DNA of 10,360 nucleotides, taken from Syntrophomonadaceae bacterium. GTDB taxonomy: Bacteria; Bacillota; Dethiobacteria; DTU022. The DNA is taken from the NCBI GenBank assembly GCA_003558195.1, contig PWMM01000074.1:1-10360 (forward strand), written 5' to 3'. Positions 1-5,634 of this stretch are shown in pieces (position 1 is the stretch's first letter; each line of letters begins with the position of its first letter). The position numbers and the translations under genes are program-made. The notes beneath the pieces are model-generated. The model saw only the letters and a list, made by a program, of their open reading frames with translations. It ran no database searches and had not been told where the DNA came from.

Positions 1-194
1 ACGTAAACGCCTACCATAATAAACTAGTGGAAATGTTTAAGAAAAACAATCTTAGAAGCATTACCCTGGTCCATATGGAAGTTGGATGCTGTTACGGTTT
101 ATCCCGCCTGGTTCAAGCGGCTCTTGAAGAATCCGGCGCAAATATTCCTCTAAAAGAAATTGTTATCGGGGTGGATGGGAGCATAAAGGAGTAA
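1..194 (+). CDS. 4Fe-4S ferredoxin-type protein, C-terminal end (5' end outside window)
   Basis: The reading frame is open from position 3 and stops at TAA 192-194, giving about 63 residues. The sequence contains SITLVHMEVGCCYGL followed by LVQAALEESG and PLKEIVIGVDG. From memory this matches the C-terminal domain of a family of clostridial iron-sulfur proteins. These carry an N-terminal 4Fe-4S ferredoxin domain and end in a segment like HMEVPCCxGL...GKDIPLKEVxIxxDG; they are often found beside hybrid-cluster protein or Rrf2 genes. The paired cysteines (GCC) are present, although the usual proline before them is glycine here. The ferredoxin cysteine motifs would lie upstream of the window and cannot be checked. 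The gene converges on the Rrf2 gene across a 278-base gap. A role in electron transfer or redox response is inferred. Confidence 0.7.
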   Translation, partial: VNAYHNKLVEMFKKNNLRSITLVHMEVGCCYGLSRLVQAALEESGANIPLKEIVIGVDGSIKE

Positions 195-472
195 TAATAT
201 AAGTCTTTGCATGTTTCCTGCATGATTGAAGTTTTTAAAAACATTTGCTGATCCTATTGATTTATAGAAGCCTGGCTTAGATTTAAAAAAAATCGTTTCT
301 CATAACTTGTGAAAAGTAAATCATAGGTTCTTACTTAGTTTGTTTTTGTAAAATAGTCAGTCTTTAGCAGGCTTGGTATAACCGGCCTTTTAGCTTTCAA
401 AGTAGTTTTGCTTCGTTATTTTAGCGGGCTCGATCAAGGTTTTACCATTCAGGCTGAACAGGGCCTGAACCT
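195..472. other. Convergent intergenic region, no gene seen
   Basis: This AT-rich gap separates the end of the iron-sulfur protein gene from the end of the rrf2 gene. I see no convincing reading frame and no classical hairpin plus T-run terminator for the upstream gene. The only clear structure is the hairpin at 448-469 beside the rrf2 stop codon, listed separately. Confidence 0.5.
448..469 (-). terminator. Hairpin just after the rrf2 stop codon (weak terminator candidate)
   Basis: TTCAGGC (448-454) and GCCTGAA (463-469) form a perfect 7-bp stem with an 8-base loop. It lies 3 bases beyond the rrf2 stop codon on the minus strand. Neither strand has a clean T-run right after the stem, so it is not a classical intrinsic terminator. 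It may protect the mRNA 3' end or weakly terminate one of the two convergent transcripts. Confidence 0.35.
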
Positions 473-886
473 TTAAAAATCGCCTGCTGCCTGTTCTGCC
501 AGGTCTTTAATCGAAACCTCGTCCAAAACGGAGAGCATGTTGTTCTGGGCTTTAGCCCAAACTCCTCTTAGAGAGCATTGAGTTTTATTTTGACAAGGAG
601 TATTACTGAAAAGGCAACGGGTGATTCCGATTGGTCCATCGATTGTCTCTATGACTTTGCGCAAACTTATTTTAGAAGGATCGGTAATTAGTTTAATGCC
701 GCCTGAAGGGCCCCTTGTTCCACTGGTCCAGTTTGCTTCTTTCATGATTGAAAGCAGTTGGACAACCAGGTTTACTGAAATTTCTCTATTTCGGGCAATT
801 TCCTTACTGGTTATTAGACTGTCACTGGGGTGAGAGGCAAGTTCGGTTAAGATTATAATAGCGTACTCGGCTTTTTTGGTAATCAT
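473..886 (-). CDS. Rrf2 family transcriptional regulator with three cluster-type cysteines
   Basis: This is a 137-residue winged-helix DNA-binding protein, the usual Rrf2 length. The N-terminus (MITKKAEYAIIILTELA) and the segment ISVNLVVQLLSIMKEA followed by SGTRGPSGGIKL are the typical Rrf2 recognition helix and wing. The C-terminal half carries Cys91, Cys98 and Cys104 (spacing C-x6-C-x5-C), close to the Fe-S cluster ligands of IscR and NsrR and unlike the cysteine-poor CymR branch. It is therefore probably a dimeric repressor whose DNA binding responds to loss of an Fe-S cluster by NO, oxygen or iron limitation. The ATG at 884-886 is supported by AAAGGA about 7-8 bases upstream. A strong promoter lies upstream with an imperfect palindrome between -10 and start, suggesting autoregulation. 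The target genes are unknown; the neighbouring iron-sulfur protein gene is a natural candidate. Confidence 0.93.
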   Translation of the reverse strand: MITKKAEYAIIILTELASHPSDSLITSKEIARNREISVNLVVQLLSIMKEANWTSGTRGPSGGIKLITDPSKISLRKVIETIDGPIGITRCLFSNTPCQNKTQCSLRGVWAKAQNNMLSVLDEVSIKDLAEQAAGDF

Positions 887-901
887 GGCTCAATTCCTTT
901 T

Positions 902-922
902 ATAATTAACTTGATTAGTTAT
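902..922. promoter_or_regulatory. Imperfect 21-bp palindrome, candidate Rrf2 operator
   Basis: ATAATTAA (902-909) and TTAGTTAT (915-922) are inverted repeats matching at 7 of 8 positions around a 5-base centre. The element begins directly next to the -10 of the rrf2 promoter and covers the expected transcription start. AT-rich palindromes of this size at the start site are typical of Rrf2-family autorepression. The assignment to this protein is inferred from position only. Confidence 0.45.
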
Positions 923-951
923 ATTATATTTTAGCTTGCCCGGGTAGTCAA
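923..951 (-). promoter_or_regulatory. Sigma-A-type promoter of the rrf2 gene
   Basis: Read on the minus strand, there is a -35 TTGACT (946-951) and a perfect -10 TATAAT (923-928), separated by exactly 17 bases. The promoter points into the Rrf2 gene, whose ATG is about 36 bases past the -10. This is a strong near-consensus vegetative promoter, which fits one that needs repression. Confidence 0.8.
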
Positions 952-984
952 ATATGAATATTAATCACTATGAATTCTGAACAA

Positions 985-997
985 ATTATATTATAAT
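985..997 (+). promoter_or_regulatory. Possible nfeD promoter: perfect -10 inside a 13-bp palindrome
   Basis: TATAAT at 992-997 lies 46 bases before the nfeD start codon. It is the right half of a perfect palindrome, ATTATA-T-TATAAT (985-997). I find no good -35: the hexamer at 17-base spacing is TATGAA. The promoter would be weak or activator-dependent. The palindrome may be a second regulator site or simply AT-rich chance. Confidence 0.35.
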
Positions 998-1043
998 GAT
1001 ATTAAAAGAGGTTATTAATAATAAAAAAGGTCGTTGATATGAG

Positions 1044-2426
1044 ATGAAATTACATAATAATGCAAGTCTTAAATTTATTCTGACAGGCATGATGTTTATA
1101 TTTTTCGCCAGTATCCTGTTTTTAAATCCCGGTTTTGTAGGAGCACAAGACGAAGGGCCTGTTTATGTTGTTGAACTTAGGGGGGCAGTAACGGCCGGAC
1201 AAAGGAGTTTTCTGGAAAGGCAGATTCCGGCTGCTGTTGAAGATAATGCTCAGCTTTTTATACTGATTATGAATACCCCCGGTGGGCTGGTTGATGCAAC
1301 GCTTGAAATAAATGAACTATTCTTAAACGCTGAGGTTCCAATAGCAGTGCTGGTGGCTCCTTCCGGCGCTATTGCTGGTTCAGCCGGTGCATTTATCCTG
1401 GTTGCTTCTGATATCGCTGCCATGGCACCAGGAACAACTGTTGGAGCGGCTATGCCGGTTGCAATTTCACCTGAAGGTACACAAGCGACTGATGAAAAAA
1501 CCATAAACTTTTATTCATCGCATATGCGCAGCATAGCCAAGGAACAGGGACGGCCTGAAGATTTGGCCGAGCAATTTGTTACCGAAAATCTTACTCTTGA
1601 TGCCAGGGAAGCTCTGGAAGAGGGAATGATAGAGTATCTTGTCGGAAGTGTTCCAGAGCTTTTAGAAGCAGTTGACGGTTTAGAAATTGAAAAACATGGT
1701 GTTACCTACATTTTAAATACCGAAGATGCGCAAATCATTGAACCGGACATGAACCTGCGGGAAAGCCTTCAAAATTGGGTCAGTGATCCACAGATCGCTT
1801 TTTTAATATTGACAATCGGCTTTCTTGGAATCTATTTTGGCTTAAGCGCGCCTGGAACAATTGTTCCCGAGGTGAGCGGGCTTATTTTATTAATCCTCGG
1901 CATTTACGGGATTGGATTATTCGATACCAATACAGCCGGGATTATCATGCTGCTCCTGGGGGCAGGTTTAATCGCTGCTGAAATATTTACTTCCGGGTTT
2001 GGTATTTTAGGTATAGGAGGGGCAGCTTCACTTTTAGTCGGAGCGGTATTGTTGCCAACAGAACCACTGATGGCGAGGGATTGGTATGCCACTTTCCTCG
2101 TCACAGTTGTCGGTACAGTGATCGGGCTGTTGATAGTGGTTCTGGTTGTAGCCCAGCGTGTTATTCACAGCCGCCGTAAGCACCAGGACGGAGGCACTTA
2201 CTTTAAACCGCCGGATAGAGGTAAGGTTATTGAAGAATTAAATCCTGAAGGGATGATCAAGGCCAGAGGAGAATTATGGAGTGCCGTTAGCTATGATGAT
2301 CAGGTAATTCCCATTGGAATGGAGGTAGAAATAGTTAAAGCTGAATCTTTAAAACTCTGGGTTCGGCCACTAGAGAAAAGTGTAACAGGTAAATCACAAA
2401 TTGAAACCGGCGAAATACAGGAGTAA
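1044..2426 (+). CDS. nfeD: NfeD family membrane-bound serine protease (ClpP class), full length
   Basis: This 460-residue membrane protease has the long-form NfeD architecture. A signal or anchor segment (about 10-34) is followed by an extracytoplasmic ClpP-like domain (about 38-215). Five predicted membrane segments lie near 250-267, 273-292, 297-315, 317-337 and 349-371. A basic patch (SRRKH) leads into a soluble C-terminal NfeD OB-fold (about 393-445). The protease motifs are intact: NTPGG (77-81) for the oxyanion region, SGAIAGSAGAF with the probable nucleophile Ser113, and EKTINFY with the probable base Lys152. These match the Ser/Lys dyad of the archaeal homologue PH1510. The slipin gene follows 70 bases downstream, the classic pairing in which NfeD cleaves the hydrophobic C-terminal region of slipin. 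ATG 1044 is the only suitable start, because an in-frame TGA lies at 1035. The AAAAAGG ribosome site is rather distant (13 bases), suggesting modest translation. Confidence 0.93.
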   Translation: MKLHNNASLKFILTGMMFIFFASILFLNPGFVGAQDEGPVYVVELRGAVTAGQRSFLERQIPAAVEDNAQLFILIMNTPGGLVDATLEINELFLNAEVPIAVLVAPSGAIAGSAGAFILVASDIAAMAPGTTVGAAMPVAISPEGTQATDEKTINFYSSHMRSIAKEQGRPEDLAEQFVTENLTLDAREALEEGMIEYLVGSVPELLEAVDGLEIEKHGVTYILNTEDAQIIEPDMNLRESLQNWVSDPQIAFLILTIGFLGIYFGLSAPGTIVPEVSGLILLILGIYGIGLFDTNTAGIIMLLLGAGLIAAEIFTSGFGILGIGGAASLLVGAVLLPTEPLMARDWYATFLVTVVGTVIGLLIVVLVVAQRVIHSRRKHQDGGTYFKPPDRGKVIEELNPEGMIKARGELWSAVSYDDQVIPIGMEVEIVKAESLKLWVRPLEKSVTGKSQIETGEIQE

Positions 2427-2437
2427 AGTACCTGTGA

Positions 2438-2463
2438 AGGCTTGATGGTGATCCTTCAAGCCT
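2438..2463 (+). other. Intercistronic hairpin between nfeD and slipin
   Basis: AGGCTTGA (2438-2445) and TCAAGCCT (2456-2463) form a perfect 8-bp stem with a 10-base loop, beginning 11 bases after the nfeD stop codon. No T-run follows, so full termination is unlikely. Such hairpins often stabilise the upstream mRNA or set different expression levels within one operon; that role here is inferred. Confidence 0.5.
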
Positions 2464-2482
2464 GCTCGTAAATATTAATATA

Positions 2483-2490
2483 AAGGAGGA
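2483..2490 (+). promoter_or_regulatory. Strong ribosome binding site of the slipin gene
   Basis: AAGGAGGA sits 6 bases before ATG 2497, a near-perfect anti-SD match. It fixes the slipin start and contrasts with the weak, distant site of nfeD, so slipin is likely translated more strongly than its partner protease. Confidence 0.8.
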
Positions 2491-2496
2491 TCTTTC

Positions 2497-3312
2497 ATGA
2501 TCTTTGAATTGCTTAGTGATGTAGGTTTGTTTGTTCCTATCCTGATAGTAGTGTTTTTATTTATTACTTCAGCGATCAAAATTGTAAAGGAGTATGAGAG
2601 GCTGGTAGTTTTCCGCCTCGGCCGTTTGATTGGTGAAAAGGGACCGGGCTTTGTCCTGGTCATACCTGTAGTTGATAAACTGGTGAGGATTTCATTACGG
2701 ATCGTTACCCTAGATGTTCCCAGCCAGGAAGTAATTACCCGGGACAACGTTACGACCAGCGTTAATGCAGTTGTATATTACCGGGTTGTCGAACCTAACC
2801 GGGCCGTTAATAATGTTGAGGACTTTAGGATGGCTACAGCCCAGCTGGCACAGACAACCCTGAGAAGCGTTGCCGGGCAGGCAGAATTGGATGAATTGCT
2901 TTCTGAAAGAGAAAAGCTTAATGCAACAATTCAGAGCATCCTGGATGAGGCTACCGATCCATGGGGTATTAAAGTTACGGCAGTTGAGATAAAAGATGTT
3001 GTTATTCCGGAATCGCTGCAAAAAGCAATATCCAGGCAGGCAACGGCAGAAAGGGAGCGAAGAGCTGTTATTGTCCAGGCTGAAGGTGAAAGAGAGGCTG
3101 CTGGAAGAATTGCCGAGGCGGCAAAAACTCTCAGCGCCCAGGATGGCAGTTTCTATGTTCGACTCTTAAGGACCTTGCCTGAAATAGCCACCCAGCAGGG
3201 TAACCTGATTGCTTTTCCTTTACCGATTGAATTAAGGCATCTTTTGCCCGATCCGATGGAAACGGCAAAAAAATTAAAAGATAAAGAAGATAAGGCTAAG
3301 GAAGAAGACTGA
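2497..3312 (+). CDS. Slipin / stomatin-like SPFH (band 7) membrane scaffold protein
   Basis: This 271-residue protein of the SPFH/prohibitin-homology superfamily forms ring-like membrane oligomers. An N-terminal membrane segment (about 11-28) is followed by EYERLVVFRLGR, a slipin hallmark. The SPFH domain (about 30-175) includes GPGFVLVIPVVD, TLDVPSQEVITRDNV and VNAVVYYRV. The segment RQATAERERRAVIVQAEGERE (180-200) begins an Ala/Glu-rich coiled coil that runs to about 210. Near the C-terminus, NLIAFPLPIEL (about 236-246) is hydrophobic and corresponds in position to the part of archaeal slipin cut by the paired NfeD protease. The tail is highly charged (KKLKDKEDKAKEED). Length and architecture are normal for the family. 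It lies directly after nfeD and is probably co-transcribed. Likely roles are membrane microdomain organisation and stress-linked membrane quality control, known only in general for the family. Confidence 0.93.
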   Translation: MIFELLSDVGLFVPILIVVFLFITSAIKIVKEYERLVVFRLGRLIGEKGPGFVLVIPVVDKLVRISLRIVTLDVPSQEVITRDNVTTSVNAVVYYRVVEPNRAVNNVEDFRMATAQLAQTTLRSVAGQAELDELLSEREKLNATIQSILDEATDPWGIKVTAVEIKDVVIPESLQKAISRQATAERERRAVIVQAEGEREAAGRIAEAAKTLSAQDGSFYVRLLRTLPEIATQQGNLIAFPLPIELRHLLPDPMETAKKLKDKEDKAKEED

Positions 3313-3369
3313 TCTTTTTAAATTTTGGTAGCGGTTAGATGTAGGCCAAAAGATAAGGGAAGAGACTAG

Positions 3370-3849
3370 GATCCCCCATACCATACCGCGTTTGCAGTGA
3401 ATCCGGGTGCGGTTGGAGGTAAAACCGGACGGATCTGATCAAGGCCAGATAATCATTTAAAACAGACCGGACAGCCATACCGGGCTAAATTAACCCGTCA
3501 AGCGGGAGATGCCCCGGGCTGGCTGCCCGGGCTACCTGCGAAAGGGCAGAGCTGGTGGTTGCCATCGGTGACGATGGAGCCTTGAGAGAAGTCTTAAATG
3601 GCTTTGGTTTTTAAGAGGAGTGTTCTGGGTATTATACCGGCAGGAATCGGCAACGGTTTAATCCGTTCCTGCAAAATTACCATAAACTGGCGCAAAACTT
3701 ATCAAGGTCTTAAAAATTGGAAGACACGTCGTATTGATACCTGACAGATCAACGGGGAATATTTTCTTAACGTAAACGGAATTGGCCTGGATGCAGCTGC
3801 TGACAAAACTGCAGATCAAGCTGTTATTGCCACTTGCAGGGCTGAATAA
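3370..3849 (+). pseudogene. Decayed diacylglycerol kinase (YegS/BmrU-type lipid kinase) remnant
   Basis: Fragments in two frames match the diacylglycerol/lipid kinase catalytic domain in order. Frame 1 from about 3370 gives AFAVNPGAVGGKTGRI, a TGA stop at 3436-3438, then HLKQTGQPYRAKLTRQAGDA. Frame 3 gives ELVVAIGDDGALREVLNGF (3549-3605) and reaches TAA at 3612. Frame 1 resumes with VLGIIPAGIGNGLIR, meets a second TGA at 3742-3744, then gives QINGEYFLNVNGIGLDAAAD and ends at TAA 3847. The order VNPxAGxGKTGR, lTxxxGDA, GGDGTLxEVxNG, LGIIPxGTGN, FLNVxGIGFDA is that of intact family members. The signature GGDGT is degraded to GDDGA. The C-terminal half, about 150 residues, is absent. The first TGA sits where many relatives have Trp (TGG to TGA), and the second could come from GGA. 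Two frameshifts, two stops and truncation make a functional product very unlikely. Confidence 0.8.
3513..3531. repeat. GC-rich inverted repeat inside the kinase pseudogene
   Basis: CCCGGGC (3513-3519) and GCCCGGG (3525-3531) form a perfect 7-bp stem around TGGCT. The octamer CCCGGGCT also occurs twice as a direct repeat 12 bases apart. It lies just before the point where the kinase frame shifts from 1 to 3 (between about 3515 and 3548), so it may mark the slippage or duplication that broke the gene. Confidence 0.5.
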
Positions 3850-3875
3850 AGAGAAATCTATTTTAGATTAACCTA

Positions 3876-3904
3876 TTGATTAAAAATTTAAGAATGGTTA
3901 TAAT
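3876..3904 (+). promoter_or_regulatory. Promoter of the tRNA-Leu gene
   Basis: A -35 TTGATT (3876-3881) and a perfect -10 TATAAT (3899-3904) are separated by exactly 17 bases. The -10 ends 19 bases before the mature tRNA 5' end, leaving only a very short 5' leader for RNase P. This is a strong vegetative promoter. Confidence 0.8.
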
Positions 3905-3923
3905 GACAGGGCAGGAAAAACAG

Positions 3924-4010
3924 GCGAGCGTGGCGGAATGGCAGACGCGCTAGGTTCAGGACCTAGTGGGCTTTAAGCTCGTGGAGGTTCAAGTCCTCTC
4001 GCTCGCACCA
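3924..4010 (+). tRNA. tRNA-Leu, anticodon CAG, CCA encoded
   Basis: This 87-base class II tRNA has acceptor arms GCGAGCG (3924-3930) and CGCTCGC (4000-4006), followed by discriminator A and an encoded CCA (4007-4010). The anticodon stem CTAGG/CCTAG encloses the loop TTCAGGA with anticodon CAG at 3957-3959, which reads CUG leucine codons. The long variable arm typical of tRNA-Leu (TGGGCTTTAAGCTCGT region) and the T-arm GAGGTTCAAGTCCTC are intact. It is a single gene with its own promoter and terminator. I see no displaced 3' copy of the tRNA end nearby that would indicate an integration site. Confidence 0.97.
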
Positions 4011-4016
4011 CTAAAT

Positions 4017-4067
4017 AAAAGGTATTGGAGTGGATGCTTTTAAGCAACTGTCTCTAATACCCTTTTT
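4017..4067 (+). terminator. Intrinsic terminator of the tRNA-Leu gene
   Basis: GGTATTGGAG (4021-4030) pairs with CTCTAATACC (4052-4061), 10 bp with one G-U pair. After a bulged C, AAAA at 4017-4020 can pair with the start of the T-run 4063-4067. A small inner stem, TGCTT/AAGCA, lies in the loop. A second T-run follows at about 4074-4081. This is a good Rho-independent terminator placed 10 bases after the tRNA. Confidence 0.85.
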
Positions 4068-4160
4068 AATAGGTTTTTTTACTGGTTAATCGATACTAAT
4101 AAATTAATCATTCTACCCGATCAGCATGTATCTAGGTATTTACAGGGGCTGAATTATTAA

Positions 4161-4368
4161 GCATTCTTCCCAATTTAGGGCTCTTATTGGGTTCTTACGC
4201 TATTATTGTACCGGCTAGATTGCCTGGCTTCAGCATTTACCTTTATACAACAATGCAAAAATCAGCTTCATTATAAGCCCTGGGTTTATTATGTTGCTGA
4301 AGACAGCTATTCTTTTTGGTTTATTTGGAGGGAATGCTAAATATACTGGCGAATATTTAAGGTTGTAA
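4161..4368 (+). pseudogene. Possible decayed membrane-protein C-terminus
   Basis: Frame 1 is open from 4219 to TAA 4366-4368 and reads KISFIISPGFIMLLKTAILF then GLFGGNAKYTGEYLRL, which resembles a real C-terminal membrane helix with a polar tail. It has no start codon with a ribosome site and meets TAG at 4216. An adjoining frame upstream (about 4164-4260) reads LGLLLGSYAIIVPARLPGF, also protein-like, and would need a frameshift near 4240-4260 to join it. Together they suggest a broken small membrane protein. I do not recognise the family, and AT-rich DNA can produce hydrophobic translations by chance, so confidence is low. Confidence 0.3.
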
Positions 4369-4382
4369 GAGAAATGCAGAGT

Positions 4383-4388
4383 TATAAT
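4383..4388 (+). promoter_or_regulatory. Possible -10 element for the thiolase gene cluster
   Basis: TATAAT (4383-4388) lies about 43 bases before the thiolase start. The best upstream hexamer, TTGTAA (4363-4368), is only 14 bases away, which is short, and the 17-base position reads AGGTTG. Something must promote transcription here because the tRNA terminator lies upstream, but this element is only a candidate. Confidence 0.35.
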
Positions 4389-4419
4389 AAACTTTAAGTA
4401 TTTTAGCGAAGTTTTAAAC

Positions 4420-4425
4420 GGAGGG
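4420..4425 (+). promoter_or_regulatory. Thiolase ribosome binding site, start-deciding
   Basis: GGAGGG is followed by two consecutive in-frame start codons, GTG 4429 and TTG 4432. The gap is 3 bases to GTG but 6 bases to TTG, so TTG has the more normal spacing. It also gives the usual thiolase N-terminus (MKEAVVVSAVRT). Confidence 0.6.
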
Positions 4426-4431
4426 ATTGTG

Positions 4432-5610
4432 TTGAAAGAAGCTGTAGTGGTAAGCGCTGTTCGAACAGCAGTAGGCACATTCGGAGGTAATCTTAAAACC
4501 ATCAACGCAGTTGAATTGGCGTCGCAAGTTATTAAAGCAGCCTTAGAAAGAGGCGGTATTAAGCCTGAACAGGTAGATGAAGTTATGATGGGTTGTGTGT
4601 TGCAGAGTGGACTGGGCCAAAACGTTGCCCGGCAGGCTGCAATAAAAGCCGGATTACCGGTAGAAGTGCCTTCAATGACCATAAACAAGCTTTGCGGTTC
4701 AGGATTAAAAACTATTACCATGGCTGCTTCTGCCGTTTCCTCGGGTGAAGCAGACGTAGTTGTAGCAGGGGGAACAGAGAATATGAGCGCTGCTCCTTAT
4801 GCCGCATATGACACCCGCTGGGGTATCAGAATGGGTGACAGCTCGCTTGTCGATTTATTGATAAAGGATGGGCTATGGTGCGCTTTCGGCGATTATCACA
4901 TGGGTAACACGGCTGAAAGTATTGCTAAAAAATATGGAATAACCCGGGAAATGCAGGATATTTTTGCCATGGAAAGTCAAAATAAAGCACATGCAGCTAT
5001 AAAAAAAGGGCGCTTTAAAGATGAAATAATGCCGGTTAGTATTCCGCAGCGAAAAAAAGATCCCATTATATTTGAAGTCGATGAACATCCCCGCCAAACC
5101 TCGCTGGAATCTCTATCTAAACTGCGTCCAGCTTTTAAGGAGCAGGGATCTGTTACCGCCGGTAATGCTTCAGGAATTAATGACGGCGCTGCGGCTGTGG
5201 TAATAACCAGCCGTGAAAAAGCCAAAGAACTGGGTATAAAGCCACTGGCAGTAATAAAGAGTTATGCTTCTGCAGGTGTAGATCCGGCATTTATGGGCAC
5301 TGGACCGATCCCGGCTACTCAAAAAGCCCTGGCGAAAGCCGGTTGGTCGGCCGGGGAACTTGACCTGGTAGAAGCCAATGAAGCATTTGCTGCCCAGGCC
5401 ATATGTGTGATCAAAGAACTGGATCTGGATCCCTCAATTGTTAATGTTAATGGCGGGGCCATTGCCCTGGGCCATCCCATTGGAGCTAGTGGAGCCAGGA
5501 TCTTTATAACCCTTATTTATGAAATGCAGAAAAGAAATGCTAAACGCGGCTTGGCTACACTTTGTATCGGTGGCGGCCAGGGAATTGCCTGCATTATTGA
5601 ATTAGAATAA
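4432..5610 (+). CDS. Acetyl-CoA C-acetyltransferase (thiolase II)
   Basis: This biosynthetic-type thiolase of 392 residues condenses two acetyl-CoA to acetoacetyl-CoA or runs in reverse as the last step of acyl-CoA breakdown in the cytoplasm. Family landmarks are all intact: VSAVRTAVGTFGG at the N-terminus, INKLCGSGLK with acyl-accepting Cys88, AGGTENMS, AGNASGINDGAAA, VEANEAFAAQA, GGAIALGHPIGASGAR with His348, and CIGGGQG with Cys378. These numbers are nearly identical to the Zoogloea enzyme (89/348/378). Length is normal. The start could be GTG 4429 (one residue longer); TTG 4432 is preferred on ribosome-site spacing. It is the first gene of a closely spaced set, with argF 24 bases downstream and the giant activase after that. 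A thiolase beside a dehydratase activase fits anaerobic acyl-CoA metabolism such as butyrate-type or amino-acid fermentation, but direction and substrate cannot be read from sequence. Confidence 0.95.
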   Translation: MKEAVVVSAVRTAVGTFGGNLKTINAVELASQVIKAALERGGIKPEQVDEVMMGCVLQSGLGQNVARQAAIKAGLPVEVPSMTINKLCGSGLKTITMAASAVSSGEADVVVAGGTENMSAAPYAAYDTRWGIRMGDSSLVDLLIKDGLWCAFGDYHMGNTAESIAKKYGITREMQDIFAMESQNKAHAAIKKGRFKDEIMPVSIPQRKKDPIIFEVDEHPRQTSLESLSKLRPAFKEQGSVTAGNASGINDGAAAVVITSREKAKELGIKPLAVIKSYASAGVDPAFMGTGPIPATQKALAKAGWSAGELDLVEANEAFAAQAICVIKELDLDPSIVNVNGGAIALGHPIGASGARIFITLIYEMQKRNAKRGLATLCIGGGQGIACIIELE

Positions 5611-5634
5611 CAAAGCAAAGGAGATCATCTGAAT

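Larger units (their letters stand above)
4068..4428. other. Mostly non-coding stretch upstream of the thiolase gene
   Basis: About 360 AT-rich bases hold no intact gene on either strand. They contain a possible membrane-protein remnant (4161-4368) and the upstream region of the thiolase gene, both listed separately. I looked for T-box, riboswitch or leader-peptide features before the thiolase and saw none that I can support. Confidence 0.5.

Noticed and set aside
195..260. CATG-containing repeat (GCATG...GCATG) as terminator of the iron-sulfur protein gene
   Set aside because: The repeats are mainly direct, and the possible stem is only 4 bp with no GC-rich arm.
621..833. Plus-strand reading frame of 70 codons
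   Set aside because: It lies entirely antisense to the well-supported Rrf2 gene and has no family features.
3436..3744. In-frame TGA codons in the kinase remnant as selenocysteine or as UGA=Trp recoding
   Set aside because: The region also has two frameshifts, a degraded GGDGT motif and a missing C-terminus, and I see no SECIS-like hairpin right after either TGA. Other genes in the window use TGG for Trp and have no internal TGA.
3924..4428. tRNA-Leu as an integration site for a mobile element
   Set aside because: No duplicated tRNA 3' end, integrase gene or flanking repeat is visible. The downstream bases form an ordinary terminator.
4068..4428. Riboswitch or T-box leader upstream of the thiolase/argF set
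   Set aside because: I found no T-box sequence, no terminator/antiterminator pair and no leader peptide in this stretch.
4230..4721. Minus-strand reading frame of 163 codons
   Set aside because: Its N-terminal-coding half overlaps the 5' part of the thiolase, whose motifs are unambiguous. Its sequence has no recognisable domain and no good ribosome site.
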